NCBI GenBank assembly: GCA_021732845.1
Contig: JAKFUF010000080.1
Span: 1-64,000 of the forward strand
Source: Planctomycetaceae bacterium
GTDB taxonomy: Bacteria > Planctomycetota > Planctomycetia > Planctomycetales > Planctomycetaceae
Direction: 5' to 3'
DNA: 64,000 bases
Of this stretch, positions 23,495-32,800 are shown one piece after another. The notes beneath the pieces were generated by a model. That model ran no database searches and was not told the origin of the DNA. It worked only from the letters and a program-made list of their open reading frames with translations. The translations under genes were made by a program, and so were the position numbers. Within the stretch, counting starts at the first letter, position 1; the number at the start of each line of letters is the position of its first letter.

Positions 23495-24247
23495 CTACGC
23501 CAGCGCCGCCTGGAGCAGGTCATCGTGCGGGTAGGGATGCCCCTTGTGCTGGGTGAAGGCCTCGCCGTACTCGGCACCGATCGTGGCTCCCCGCTTGGCG
23601 CTCCACTTGCGGCAGCTATCCAGATATTCGTCCATGCCGTGTTGCCGCAGGAGCCAGTTTCTTTGGCTGGCGTGGCAGGCGAGCATGTCCTGCTTCAGGG
23701 CGAACTGCTTGGAAATGTCCACGATGAATCCGTACGGCAGCACATTGCCGTAGTAGTCGATCCCTTCGATGGCATCCATGTAATACAGATGCGGCATCTT
23801 GGGCAGGATCGGTGCCGGGTCCCACTGGTGGGTCGAATAATTCGGCACTGAAGCCGAAAAACAGGCATCGCGGACAAGGCGGCTCGTCATCTCATGATCG
23901 CTCATGTAGTCGATTGGCGCGGAGGTCAGCACGAGATCGGGCCGCGCCCTTCGCAGCGCCTCGCACACCTTGCGGCGGCTGTCGTTGTCGTGCGTGATGC
24001 TCAGATCGCGGAACTCCAGGCAAAGACAATCGGCCCCCAGCAACTTCGCGGCCGCCTGCGCCTCGGCCCGACGGATGGCGGAAATTTCTGCCGCACCATG
24101 CTCGGCACTGCCGCCGTCCCCCGGTGTCATGGTGGCGATGGTCACATGCCAGCCACGTTCCTTCAGCCGGATCAAAGTGCCGGCGCAGAGAAACTCGACA
24201 TCGTCCGGATGAGCATGAATGGCGAGAACACGGCGACCGTTCGACAT
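23495..24247 (-). CDS. PIG-L/LmbE-family N-deacetylase
   Basis: Predicted 250 aa. The zinc-binding HAHPDDVEF (10-18) is the family signature, and the third ligand region is DYMSDHEMTSRL near residue 118. The length and order match the BshB/MshB/LmbE family, which hydrolyses N-acetylglucosamine derivatives in bacillithiol, mycothiol or cell-envelope pathways. Substrate is unknown, and no other thiol-pathway gene is in the window. ATG 24247 begins MSNGRRVLAIH right before the first strand, and the region upstream falls into a repeat. The next gene downstream is DUF1501. In-frame reading continues for 55 codons beyond its TAG, which I treat as chance. Confidence 0.9.
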   Translation of the reverse strand: MSNGRRVLAIHAHPDDVEFLCAGTLIRLKERGWHVTIATMTPGDGGSAEHGAAEISAIRRAEAQAAAKLLGADCLCLEFRDLSITHDNDSRRKVCEALRRARPDLVLTSAPIDYMSDHEMTSRLVRDACFSASVPNYSTHQWDPAPILPKMPHLYYMDAIEGIDYYGNVLPYGFIVDISKQFALKQDMLACHASQRNWLLRQHGMDEYLDSCRKWSAKRGATIGAEYGEAFTQHKGHPYPHDDLLQAALA

Positions 24248-24300
24248 GGAGGGAGGAGCCTGGGGGAGGGAGCGGTTAGTTGGATGGAAGGTAACAGGGG

Positions 24301-24396
24301 AATGACTCAATGACCAAGGCCCCAATGACCAAGGCATTTGCCCTAACGGTTGTGGTAAGAAGCATTGGTCATTGACTCATTGGTCATTGGGTCATT
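24301..24396. repeat. CATTGGTCATTG-type intergenic palindrome, copy 1
   Basis: Left arm 24301-24335 (AATGACTCAATGACCAAGGC and following) is complementary to right arm 24362-24396 (CATTGGTCATTGACTCATTG and following) around a 26-bp spacer. Within each arm the unit CAATGACCAA is itself tandemly repeated. The same arms occur at 47710-47824 and 56311-56388. It lies between the PIG-L and PQQ-propeller genes, both on the minus strand. Confidence 0.75.
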
Positions 24397-24409
24397 GCGC
24401 AGCCACTGG

Positions 24410-25699
24410 TCATTTGGATTTATTTCCAAAGCAGTACAGCCACTCCTGCCCATCCTTGGCGACGCGCAGAAAAACTTGGCCGCCGCAAATCGCGGGGCTG
24501 GCGAAGCTAGAATCGCCGATCTGGTTCTTGGCAAGCTGGTCGTACTTTTCCGGAGTCGCCTTGAAGACGAACAGCGTGCCGCTTTCGTTGGCCCAGTAGA
24601 TGTTGCCGTTGGCCAGCACAGGCGAAGCGCTGACCAGGCCGCCGAGCCGTTGCCGCCACATCTCTTTGCCATCGGTGCCGCGCCAGCAGAACATGATTCC
24701 CTGGTCGTTAAAGGCGTAAACGTGCCCGTCATGAGCCAGCATCGACTGTTCGTAGCATTTCTGATTGTTCTTCCACAGCACCTTGTTTGATCCATCCGCC
24801 ACAACGGCGACGGTCTCCGCTTTGGGAAACCCGCCGCTGGCGAACACGACCTTGTCATCCCAGACCATTGTGCCACAGGTGGCGAGAGTGGTCCCAAGCA
24901 CGGACCACAGCGGTTCGCCCTTGGCGGGGTCATAGGATGAGACTCTGCCAGCACCGCTCAGCAGCAGTTGGTCTTTGCCGGCGACATGGCCCACGACCGG
25001 TGATGAAAAGCTGATCATCGGCAGCCGCTTCGTCTGCCAGACCTGGTCGCCGGTGGCGCGATCCAGTGCGGAAATGAAGCTGTCGCCGTCGTACTCGGAA
25101 GTGACGATGACCGTATTCTGGTAGATCAGCGGCGATGGGGCATAGCCATATTCATAGGCCTTGGGCCGGAAAGGGGCGACCTTCTTCTTCCACAGGACTT
25201 TCCCATCAACGCTGAGAGCCAGCGTCTCCACCATGTCGTGATGATAGAAGGTGGTGAACAGCCGTTCGCCGTCGCACGCCACACTGGGCGTGGCTTCGGT
25301 ATTCTTCGAATGGTTCCTGGCGGGGAAGGCCCCCTGGTTGACTTGCTCCTGCCACAGCTTCGCGCCCGTCGTCCGGTCGAACGCCAGCACGAAGTGCTTT
25401 TGTTCGGCCTTGAGGGCAGTGGTCAGGTAGACCCGGTTGCCGACGACGATTGGCGACGAGTGTCCACGGCCGGGAACCTGCACTTTCCAGAGCAGGTTCT
25501 CCGTGTCGCTCAACGTAGTGGGAACCGGCGTGTTGCTGGCCACGCCGTCGCGAGTCGGGCCACGCCACCACGGCCAGTCGGTGGTCGCCGAGAGCCCGGG
25601 AAAATCAGCGATCCCGCCTTCGCCAGCCATGGCGGGAACAGCCAGCAAGGCGCAGTTCAGAATGAAGCCGAGAAGCATGCGAGTGTAGAACCGCATCAT
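24410..25699 (-). CDS. Secreted PQQ-type beta-propeller protein (BamB/quinoprotein-like)
   Basis: Predicted 429 aa. A signal peptide (LLGFILNCALLAVPAMAG) precedes an eight-bladed-type propeller whose blades carry the family AxDxxTGxxxW pattern, such as AFDRTTGAKLWQ, ALDRATGDQVWQ and CWRGTDGKEMW. WPWWRGPTRDG near residue 43 is the N-terminal hallmark of planctomycete outer-membrane/secreted quinoprotein-like proteins. No PQQ cofactor-binding residues can be assigned with confidence, so it may be a structural propeller. ATG 25699 was chosen because MMRFYTRM begins the signal. The PIG-L gene follows downstream, separated by a palindromic repeat. Confidence 0.9.
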   Translation of the reverse strand: MMRFYTRMLLGFILNCALLAVPAMAGEGGIADFPGLSATTDWPWWRGPTRDGVASNTPVPTTLSDTENLLWKVQVPGRGHSSPIVVGNRVYLTTALKAEQKHFVLAFDRTTGAKLWQEQVNQGAFPARNHSKNTEATPSVACDGERLFTTFYHHDMVETLALSVDGKVLWKKKVAPFRPKAYEYGYAPSPLIYQNTVIVTSEYDGDSFISALDRATGDQVWQTKRLPMISFSSPVVGHVAGKDQLLLSGAGRVSSYDPAKGEPLWSVLGTTLATCGTMVWDDKVVFASGGFPKAETVAVVADGSNKVLWKNNQKCYEQSMLAHDGHVYAFNDQGIMFCWRGTDGKEMWRQRLGGLVSASPVLANGNIYWANESGTLFVFKATPEKYDQLAKNQIGDSSFASPAICGGQVFLRVAKDGQEWLYCFGNKSK

Positions 25700-25763
25700 G
25701 TTGACATTCTCAAAGTCGACTGAAGAAGTATTTGATGTGCGCGGTGTTTTAAACGTCAGGGGA

Positions 25764-26537
25764 TCAGGCAAAAAACTTGCCGTAGTTTTTGCAGATCGCG
25801 TCCAATCCGGCATTGATGATGCGGAAATCGGAAGCCACCGAGATCATTCGGCAGCCCTTTTCGACACACATGGTGGCATAGTCTGGATTGACCGGCACGA
25901 CGCCCCACGGCTTCTTGTGTTTGGCACAGGCGGCGGACAGGTGGTCGATCGCCTCCAGGCATTTGGGATTCATGAAGTCGCCGATGACCCCCAGACTTTG
26001 GCTCATGTCCGCCGGCCCCAGGAAGAGCAGGTCCACACCGTCGATCGCGGCAATCTTCTCGGCTTCGTCGAGAGCCGACAGGGTTTCAATCTGGATGGCG
26101 ACGAATGTGTCGCGGTTCGCCCTCTCGGCGAACTGCGCCGCAGGCAGGCGGCCGAAGTGGGCGTCCCAGCCGGCGGTGTTCAAGCCGCGGCAGCCACGAG
26201 GGTGAAACTTTGACCATTTCACGACCTGTTCGGCTTCGGCGGCATTCTGCACCTGCGCCGCCATGATGCCGCCTGCCCCCGCTTCGAGAGCCCGGGTGAC
26301 GCACGCGTAATCGGTCACCGCCAGCCGGACAAAGCTGTCCATGCCCAGGCTGCGGCTGGCCAGCGTGCCGACTTCCAGCTTCTCGGTCGGATACTCCATA
26401 TGCTCCATGTCGAACCACAGCGCGTGGAATCCGCCCTGCAGGCCGATCATCTGGATCAGGTTGTGATGAACGATCCGTCCGACGGCCGCGACGTTGAGAA
26501 CCTGCCCGTCCGCGAGCCGCTGCTTGATGGTCTGCAT
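25764..26537 (-). CDS. HpcH/HpaI-family class II aldolase
   Basis: Predicted 257 aa, close to the family norm. The barrel shows the metal and substrate residues: WFDMEHMEYP (equivalent to the D.EH motif), AIQIETLSAL with the metal Glu, and VDLLFLGPADMSQSLG with the metal Asp. Members cleave or form 2-keto-3-deoxy acids, for example 4-hydroxy-2-oxo-heptanedioate or 2-keto-3-deoxy-L-rhamnonate, releasing pyruvate. Which sugar acid is used cannot be decided. ATG 26537 begins MQTIKQRLADG, the usual N-terminus. It is the first gene of the leftward run 26.5-22 kb. Confidence 0.92.
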   Translation of the reverse strand: MQTIKQRLADGQVLNVAAVGRIVHHNLIQMIGLQGGFHALWFDMEHMEYPTEKLEVGTLASRSLGMDSFVRLAVTDYACVTRALEAGAGGIMAAQVQNAAEAEQVVKWSKFHPRGCRGLNTAGWDAHFGRLPAAQFAERANRDTFVAIQIETLSALDEAEKIAAIDGVDLLFLGPADMSQSLGVIGDFMNPKCLEAIDHLSAACAKHKKPWGVVPVNPDYATMCVEKGCRMISVASDFRIINAGLDAICKNYGKFFA

Positions 26538-26911
26538 GAAATTGTTCGCCTGGGATTCGCGTTGTGGAGTATTCGAACTTTGATGTTGCCAACAATGGCT
26601 TGAATTGTCAGGCAAGATTGAAGCAGTGCCGACATGGTCGACGAAAGTCGACTCTCAAATCTTGGAAGAATTTTCGTCAAAGAGCATTGTATTGCTAACT
26701 TTTAAATCTGAAATTTGAATTTTCTCAGAGCAAAACATCGACCCATGCCGGAGAGGTGTCTTCTCTCACCCTGCGATTATCGCCCTCCCTCACAGGATTG
26801 CAACGCGCGGATTTTGAGACAAGAGGCACGGTTGCCGTTGCGGAAGCCGGGTGCTAACAGTGGTACGGTGAAGCCATCGACGGTGGGCATTTCTCTGGAC
26901 GGCAGCGATTC
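26538..26911. other. Divergent intergenic region between aldolase and DUF2721 genes
   Basis: This 374-bp stretch lies between divergent genes. It contains a small hairpin GTCGAC-GAAA-GTCGAC at 26637-26652 and, near 26700-26725, AAATCTGAAATTTGAATTTT, which looks like one decayed arm of the family A element. No other gene is visible. Confidence 0.45.
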
Positions 26912-27394
26912 ATGGACCCGAACCCTTTTGCCGTGCTGCCGCTGATTGTCGCGCCGGCGATCCTCACCAATGCGTCGTCCGTGCTGATCATGAGCACCAG
27001 CAACCGCCTGGCACGGGCTGTCGACCGCGCGCGGGAAATCTCGCTGCAGCTTGAATCCACGACGGATTTCAACTCGCCGGAGGCCCAGCGGCGGCTGCGG
27101 GAGCTGAAGGCGGCGGAAACACGGGCTCTGCTCCTGCTGCGCGGCCTGCGTTGCTTCTACCTGACGCTCAGTGGCTTCTCCGCGGCCACGCTCCTGTCGC
27201 TTCTGGGGGCAATGCTCGTGCCCATTCGGCCGCTCCTGATTGTCTCGTTTCTCGAGATCGCGGGGCTGGTCGCAGGGATCCTCGCCGTCGGCGCACTTGT
27301 GTACGGCTCGGCACTCCTGCTGCGGGAAACCCGCATTGCCGTGCTCGTGCTGAGCGAACGCGCGGCGACCGTGCATGCCCGCGCGGGATCGTGA
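26912..27394 (+). CDS. DUF2721 membrane protein
   Basis: Predicted 160 aa. The N-terminal helix reads LIVAPAILTNASSVLIMSTSNRLARAVDR, the hallmark of DUF2721, followed by a polar coiled segment (residues 40-75) and two further membrane helices (about 78-100 and 105-135). The family is a small integral membrane protein of unknown function found in many bacteria. The ATG at 26912 directly precedes the first helix. The asparagine-synthase-like gene begins 117 bp downstream on the same strand, with no visible terminator between them. Confidence 0.88.
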   Translation: MDPNPFAVLPLIVAPAILTNASSVLIMSTSNRLARAVDRAREISLQLESTTDFNSPEAQRRLRELKAAETRALLLLRGLRCFYLTLSGFSAATLLSLLGAMLVPIRPLLIVSFLEIAGLVAGILAVGALVYGSALLLRETRIAVLVLSERAATVHARAGS

Positions 27395-27511
27395 CAGCAT
27401 GCCGCTCCCCATTCCGGGGTGGCAATTGACGCCGCGCGGGTTGAAGATTCATCGTGCCGAAAATAGCATCAGCCTCACGGTCTGGCCGCTCTCGCTCATT
27501 GGTGTCATCAC

Positions 27512-28861
27512 ATGCAGCCCACTTCAACGCCTGTCACCAATCTCGCGGTCGTGGAGCGGTTGGCGGATCTCACGGATCCGCTGGCCAATGTCTATCTCAA
27601 CATGACGCACGAGGAAGCGCTGGCCTGTCTGGCCTCGGGGGATCCACAACAGGTTCGGGCGATCGACGGGCAGTTCGCGCTGGTTCATAAGGAAGGCAAA
27701 ACGGTGCGGATGGCGCGGTCGATTGGCCGGCCACTGCGATATTTCATCGCCAAACGCGCGGCGGGGCCGTGTCTGGTCGTGTCCGAACGGATCGATGAAA
27801 TTCATCGGTGGCTGCAGGCGGAAGGGCTGGCAGGTCAATTCCATCCCTCCTACACCCGCATGGTGCCGGCGCACTATGTCACCGAGATTGCGCTGCTTGG
27901 CTGCCCCGACCCCAACCCCCAATATCAGCGGTTCTTCACGCCGCAGCGGAACAAGCTCCCGGCGGATTTGGATGAGATCGGCAAAGCCTACATTGGTGCC
28001 CTCGCCCTCGAATGTGACCGATGGCTGGCCCGCATCGGCCGGTCGGAGCCGGTGGGCGTGCTGTTTTCCGGCGGCATCGACAGCGGGGCGCTGTTCCTCG
28101 TGCTGTACACGGTCATGCTCCGCCGTGGCGAATCGCCGTCGCGGCTTAAGGCGTTTTCCCTGTCTGTTGGCGGCGAAGGGGCCGACGCTCGGCAGGCTGA
28201 AGAATTTCTGGACGCCCTGAATCTGAAGTTTTTCCTCGAAACCATTGATGTGGCTCCCGCGGACTTGAAGCTTGAGGACGCCGTCCAGGTGATGGAAGAC
28301 TACAAGCCGCTCGATGTCCAGTCGGCCGCGATGGGGCTCGCGCTGTGCCGGGGCATCCGCCAGCGCCATGCCGACTGGAAGCATCTGGCGGATGGGGACG
28401 GTGGCGACGAGAACCTCAAGGACTACCCAATCGAAGACAACCCCGAGCTGACCATCCGCAGCGTTCTCAACAACATGATGCTCTATCAGGAAGGCTGGGG
28501 GGTGGGGGCGATCAAACATTCTTTGACCTACACCGGCGGGCAAAGCCGTGGACATGTGCGCTCCTATGCGCCCGCACGGTCGCTGGGGTTCCAGGGGTTC
28601 AGCCCGTACGCCCTGCCCAATGTGATCGAGGTCGCCGAGGGGATTCCGTTTATCGAGCTGACGGACTGGAGCCACGACAGGTTGTACGCCCTTAAGGGGG
28701 AAATTGTTCGCCGCGGTGTGCTGGCGCTCACCGGATTGGAGATGCCAGTGTTCGAGAAGCGCCGCTTTCAGCACGGAGCCGCCGCGGCCACGCTGTTTGC
28801 CGAAAGGTTTCCCAGCGACCCTGCCCCCTACCGCGCGGCGTTTTCAACACTCTATGCGTGA
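27512..28861 (+). CDS. Asparagine-synthase-like protein with no catalytic N-terminal Cys
   Basis: Predicted 449 aa. The C-terminal half has the PP-loop VLFSGGIDSGALF (about 184-196) and the DGDGGDENL magnesium motif of AsnB-type synthetases. The N-terminal 150 residues keep the outline of a GATase-II fold (DGQFALVHKEG, RSIGRPLRYF), but the mature protein starts MQPTSTP and lacks the Cys1 nucleophile, so the glutaminase half should be inactive. Enzymes with this change include beta-lactam synthetases and some aminotransfer-independent amide or lasso-peptide cyclases. It therefore may adenylate a carboxylate and couple it to ammonia or an internal amine. No pathway neighbours reveal the substrate. 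Confidence 0.82.
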   Translation: MQPTSTPVTNLAVVERLADLTDPLANVYLNMTHEEALACLASGDPQQVRAIDGQFALVHKEGKTVRMARSIGRPLRYFIAKRAAGPCLVVSERIDEIHRWLQAEGLAGQFHPSYTRMVPAHYVTEIALLGCPDPNPQYQRFFTPQRNKLPADLDEIGKAYIGALALECDRWLARIGRSEPVGVLFSGGIDSGALFLVLYTVMLRRGESPSRLKAFSLSVGGEGADARQAEEFLDALNLKFFLETIDVAPADLKLEDAVQVMEDYKPLDVQSAAMGLALCRGIRQRHADWKHLADGDGGDENLKDYPIEDNPELTIRSVLNNMMLYQEGWGVGAIKHSLTYTGGQSRGHVRSYAPARSLGFQGFSPYALPNVIEVAEGIPFIELTDWSHDRLYALKGEIVRRGVLALTGLEMPVFEKRRFQHGAAAATLFAERFPSDPAPYRAAFSTLYA

Positions 28862-28943
28862 CTGCTGACTTTGCTTCGAGGTTGTGTTTTTTTGAATCCA
28901 CCGAGTTTTCCTCGGGGCGGCGGCAGTGAGTCACAAAGTAGGC

Positions 28944-29076
28944 GAGTCACTCCGTGACTCGAACCCGGCGGGAGTGACTGGGCGACTTTGAGACTCACCG
29001 GAGAGCTTGTGCCCTGCCGCTGTCTCTAACTTGCAAGCCGTCGAGGAAGCCACGATGCGAGTCACGGAGTGACTCG
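28944..29076 (-). repeat. GAGTCAC-type dispersed element, copy 2
   Basis: This is the reverse-orientation copy of the element at 16988-17120: the same inverted ends GAGTCACTCCGTGACTCG (28944-28961) and GAGTCACGGAGTGACTCG (29059-29076), and the same interior (AGAGACAGCGGCAGGGCAC on the minus strand) with small substitutions. Similarity runs on past the right end into GCGAGTT-like flank (GCGACTTTGTGTTGCCTTTCGC). It lies between the asparagine-synthase-like gene and the BlaI regulator. Confidence 0.78.
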
Positions 29077-29224
29077 GCGACTTTGTGTTGCCTTTCGCTT
29101 TGCGAGAGGCACGGCAGTCCAGCGATGGCAAGTACCGATTAAACCGACTGGCCCTCGGAAACGGAATTGGCAGCATGCTCCCGGGAGGGCAGCGTGGTGA
29201 AATTCGTGGTCCGACGCGCCAAAC

Positions 29225-29265
29225 TACGAAGCTCTTCGTTGACTCTACGAACACCTTCGTATAAC
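29225..29265 (+). promoter_or_regulatory. Twin BlaI-type operators overlapping a promoter
   Basis: Two near-identical palindromes occur: TACGAA-GCTC-TTCGTT (29225-29240) and TACGAA-CACC-TTCGTA (29246-29261). Their centres are 21 bp apart, about two helical turns, which suits side-by-side dimers. The second palindrome overlaps a probable -10 TATAAC (29260-29265) and the first a possible -35 TTGACT (29239-29244, with a short 15-bp spacer). The location upstream of a BlaI/MecI repressor gene implies autoregulation. Confidence 0.7.
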
Positions 29266-29333
29266 ATCACTCCATCTGTATGAACCGCAATCACGAATTG
29301 CAGGCCGGAGCGGTTTCTCAAAACAGGAGCGCG

Positions 29334-29726
29334 ATGGTGGCGAAGAAACAACTGCCCAGGCCGACTGATGCCGAGTTGGCGATTCTCCGCGTGCTGTGGG
29401 AGCGCGGGGCGTCGACGGTGCGCGAGGTCGCCGAGGTGCTGCAGAAGGAGCGCGGGACGGGCTACACCACGGCGCTGAAGCTGATGCAGATCATGACTGA
29501 CAAGGGGCTCGTCCAGCGCGACGACTCGAGCCGGTCGCATGTTTACGAGGCGGTTGCCCCGGCGGAAGAGACGCAGCGGCAACTGGTCGGCGACCTGTTG
29601 GACCGGGCCTTTGGCGGCTCCGCGCAGCAGCTTGTCCTGCGGGCTCTGTCGGCACGCAAGGCGTCGCCCGCGGAGCTGGCGGAGATCCGGCAACTGCTCG
29701 ACGAGATGGAGAAGAAGGCGAAGTAG
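29334..29726 (+). CDS. BlaI/MecI/CopY-family transcriptional repressor
   Basis: Predicted 130 aa. The winged-helix domain starts PTDAELAILRVLWERG and continues with VREVAEVL and GYTTALKLMQIMTDKGLV, all standard for the family. The C-terminal helix region (about 80-130) is the dimerisation domain. Repressors of this family are inactivated by cleavage triggered by a membrane M56 sensor. ATG 29334 has an AGGAG site 6 bp upstream (29323-29327). An earlier ATG at 29280 is possible but not conserved. Twin palindromes upstream are probable operators. The M56 sensor gene begins 140 bp downstream, so the pair forms a BlaI-BlaR1-type regulatory unit. Confidence 0.93.
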   Translation: MVAKKQLPRPTDAELAILRVLWERGASTVREVAEVLQKERGTGYTTALKLMQIMTDKGLVQRDDSSRSHVYEAVAPAEETQRQLVGDLLDRAFGGSAQQLVLRALSARKASPAELAEIRQLLDEMEKKAK

Positions 29727-29866
29727 CCACGTCTTCCAGCAACCGCACACATCCAGCTTTCGCCAAACAGCCTTGCAGGAATTCGGGACGCCAACTGCGG
29801 ATCGTCTTGGGATTCGCCGAACCGCGACAGGCGTGTCTGAATTTTGCAAAATGGAAAAGGTGAACC

Positions 29867-32800
29867 ATGAGCAGCCTTCTGCGCACTCTCGAAATGTCCG
29901 CAATTGAAGCCTTGGGATGGGCTCTGCTCCACTTCCTGTGGCAGGGCACGTTGGTTGCGGCGCTCACCACCGGGCTGCTCTTTGCCATGCGGCGAGCCTC
30001 GGCAGGAAGCCGGTATCTCGTTTTGTGCGGCATGCTTGCTCTAATGGTCGCGTGTCCCGTGGCTTCGTGGAGCTGGATTGCCGCCACTTTGCCAGCGACC
30101 GACCGCAAAGTGGCATCACGAGAGACTCCGCTTGCGGGAACATCTCCTTCACCCATCGTGCCGAGGATGGTTGAACTTGATGGAGCGGTCTCCGAGCCAC
30201 CGCGCGGAGAGGCCATGCCGCAACTGCGCGACCAGATTGAAGGCGAGCGTCTCGGAAATCCAGGCCGCGTCGCGGTGGCCAACGACGCACGCTTCCAAAC
30301 TGCACTGCGAATGATCGAGCCCGCTCTGCCTTGGTTTGTGGCGGCGTGGCTCACGGGAGTGTCCATCCTGTCGCTACGGCTGCTGGTCGGCTGGCGGACC
30401 GTGCATCGGTTGCGATCTGTCGCGGTGACACCGGCAGCCGAGGCCTGGCAGGCGCGGATGCGAGATCTCGCCGCACGGCTGCGTGTCACGCGAACGGTTC
30501 GCCTGGTGGAGTCGGCACTGGTCGATGTCCCCACGGTCATCGGGTGGCTCAGGCCGATGATCCTGGTTCCGGCCAGTGCCCTGACCGGCCTGACCCCGCG
30601 AGAACTGGAAGCGATCCTGGCCCACGAACTGGCACACGTTCGCCGGCACGACTACCTCGTCAACCTGATGCAGACTGTCATTGAGACGCTGCTGTTTTAT
30701 CACCCGGCCGTCTGGTGGCTGTCTGGCCGCATCCGTGAGGAACGCGAGCATTGCTGTGATGATCTCGCCGTCGAGGCCTGCGGCAGCCGGCTGGCTTTTG
30801 CCCAGGCCCTGACCACGATGGAAGAGTTGCGCTCGCGGGACATTCGCCATCGCCCCGCGGCCCTCGCGCTCGCCGCCGATGGAGGCTCGTTGCTGGCCCG
30901 CATCCGCCGCCTCGCCCTGGGCAGTGCCGCTGACGCGCGCCGCTCCAACTGGTGGGGGGCGAGCCTCATCTCGCTGGCGTTCGTCGCGGTGCTGGGCGTT
31001 GCCGCCTACATCGCCGCGGCGGCCGCCGCCGATCAACCCAACCAACCCAACGCAGAAACTGCAATCGAATCGAAACTCGACCCGGAATGGGGACCAGTCG
31101 TCAACGGCCTGCGCATGCGCGTCGTTCCTGTGCTGGCCACGATGGATGAGAACGCGATTGATGTGACGCAGCGTGTTTCGAAATTTGAATCTCCAAACGA
31201 TGTCGCCTTGGCGGTGGAGATCGAAAATGTCTCCGACGAGCCCGTCAAACTGGCGGGAACACGGTATGGTGACAATTTTGGCAATGCGAAGGGAAAGTCG
31301 AACTCGGACCGGTTCGGGCAGTACTTGTTTGCCATCGACTACCTGAGTGCCAACGACGAACCCATCGAACGACCGGAAGTCAGTTCGGTCGGTGGGCCCC
31401 GAGCGGTCGACGGTGTGCTGCTGGAAACGGTTGAGCCGAAGCAAAAACTGCGTGTCCTCCTGCGTCCGGCGAGGTGGATGAGCGTGCTTTCGCAGCGGCC
31501 ATTGCTGGGAAAGCAGCGGGCCGTGGCGCGCTATCTGGGAATCTCACCCTCGGGCAAAGAGCCGGCTCCCCAGCACCCGGTGGACGAGATCGTGGCACCG
31601 GCCGTCGAGTTTGAAGTTCGTGGGCCGGGCTATCGTTCAACCCAGGCCCCGCTGCCGGGGCTCGGCGAAGAGGATGTGGCGAGGAATGCCGACGGTACCG
31701 ACGTGGATCCGGGAAAATTTCTCGTCTGGGGCGAAGTCACCAACGGACTGCGAGCGGCCCTGGAGATCGTTCCCGAAGAGGGGCGACAGATGTTGAGCCA
31801 CGGCACGAAGCCAATGTTAAAACTGCATGTGCAGAATGTGGGCGAGCAAACGGTTTCGCTGGCATCGCTGACGAGGCTCCCCGAATTGCTGACGACCGTG
31901 ACCAACGACAAGTCCGAGGCCATTCCGTTCCAAGGTCACTTGTCGACCGGCGTCACCCCAGCAGTGCGGATCGTGCTGAAGCCGCGACAGACTGTGACGT
32001 TTGATGCGGGGAGTCTGGGGCTCGCCGTGACGAAGGCACGGGCGGAAGCGTTTGAGCGTCCCACCATGCGAACGCTGGTCGCCCCCAGTGGCAAATACTC
32101 TCTGCAGGCGGTGGAGCGATTCGGACTCAGCTTTCAGATGCGGGACGGAAACGGCCAATTGTTCGCGCCACTGGAGAGGGATTGGAAAGGCGAACTGAAA
32201 ACAGGCGTCGCCACCGTCAACATCTCCAACGAGATCATCGACTGTGAAATCGTCGATGCCGTGACTGGGCAGTTGATCTCAGACACCACGACCAGTTTTG
32301 GATTCATTAAACCGAAGTCAGAAAACGCCCCGGAAGAGCGCGTGGGTCTGATGGCCTGGGGCCCAAAAGGGCCGGGTCGCATCTACTTCTCGATTCCCGA
32401 CCAGATCATGCAGCGGCCGGACCGTGAAGAACTCGAAGTCCAATGGGGTACGGGAAATCATCCGGACTACGAAAATTATGCACCTGCCGAGCGCATCCCG
32501 CTGAAACAGTTCTTCACCGTCGGACCGAAGGCGGCTCGTGAAGCTCTGAGCAAAATCAAGCTCACGCCAAAGGCGCAGGCCGCGAAGCCGGTTGCCGCTG
32601 TGGACGCGAAAGCCGAGGTCAACCCAAAGGGCGAAGCTGAACCGTTGCCGAAGGGGGAAGCCGCACAGACGCTGTTCAAGACTTGGAAGCGCGGGGCACG
32701 TATCAACGGAAACATCCCTGGCGGAGCCCTGGGACCGCTGGTGCGGGTGATGACCAACTTCGTCAAGCACAACCCCACCCATGAAGCGGCGCCCAAATTC

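Noticed and set aside
29139-29903. 254-codon minus-strand frame
   Set aside because: It is antisense to the BlaI gene and its operators, with no family similarity.
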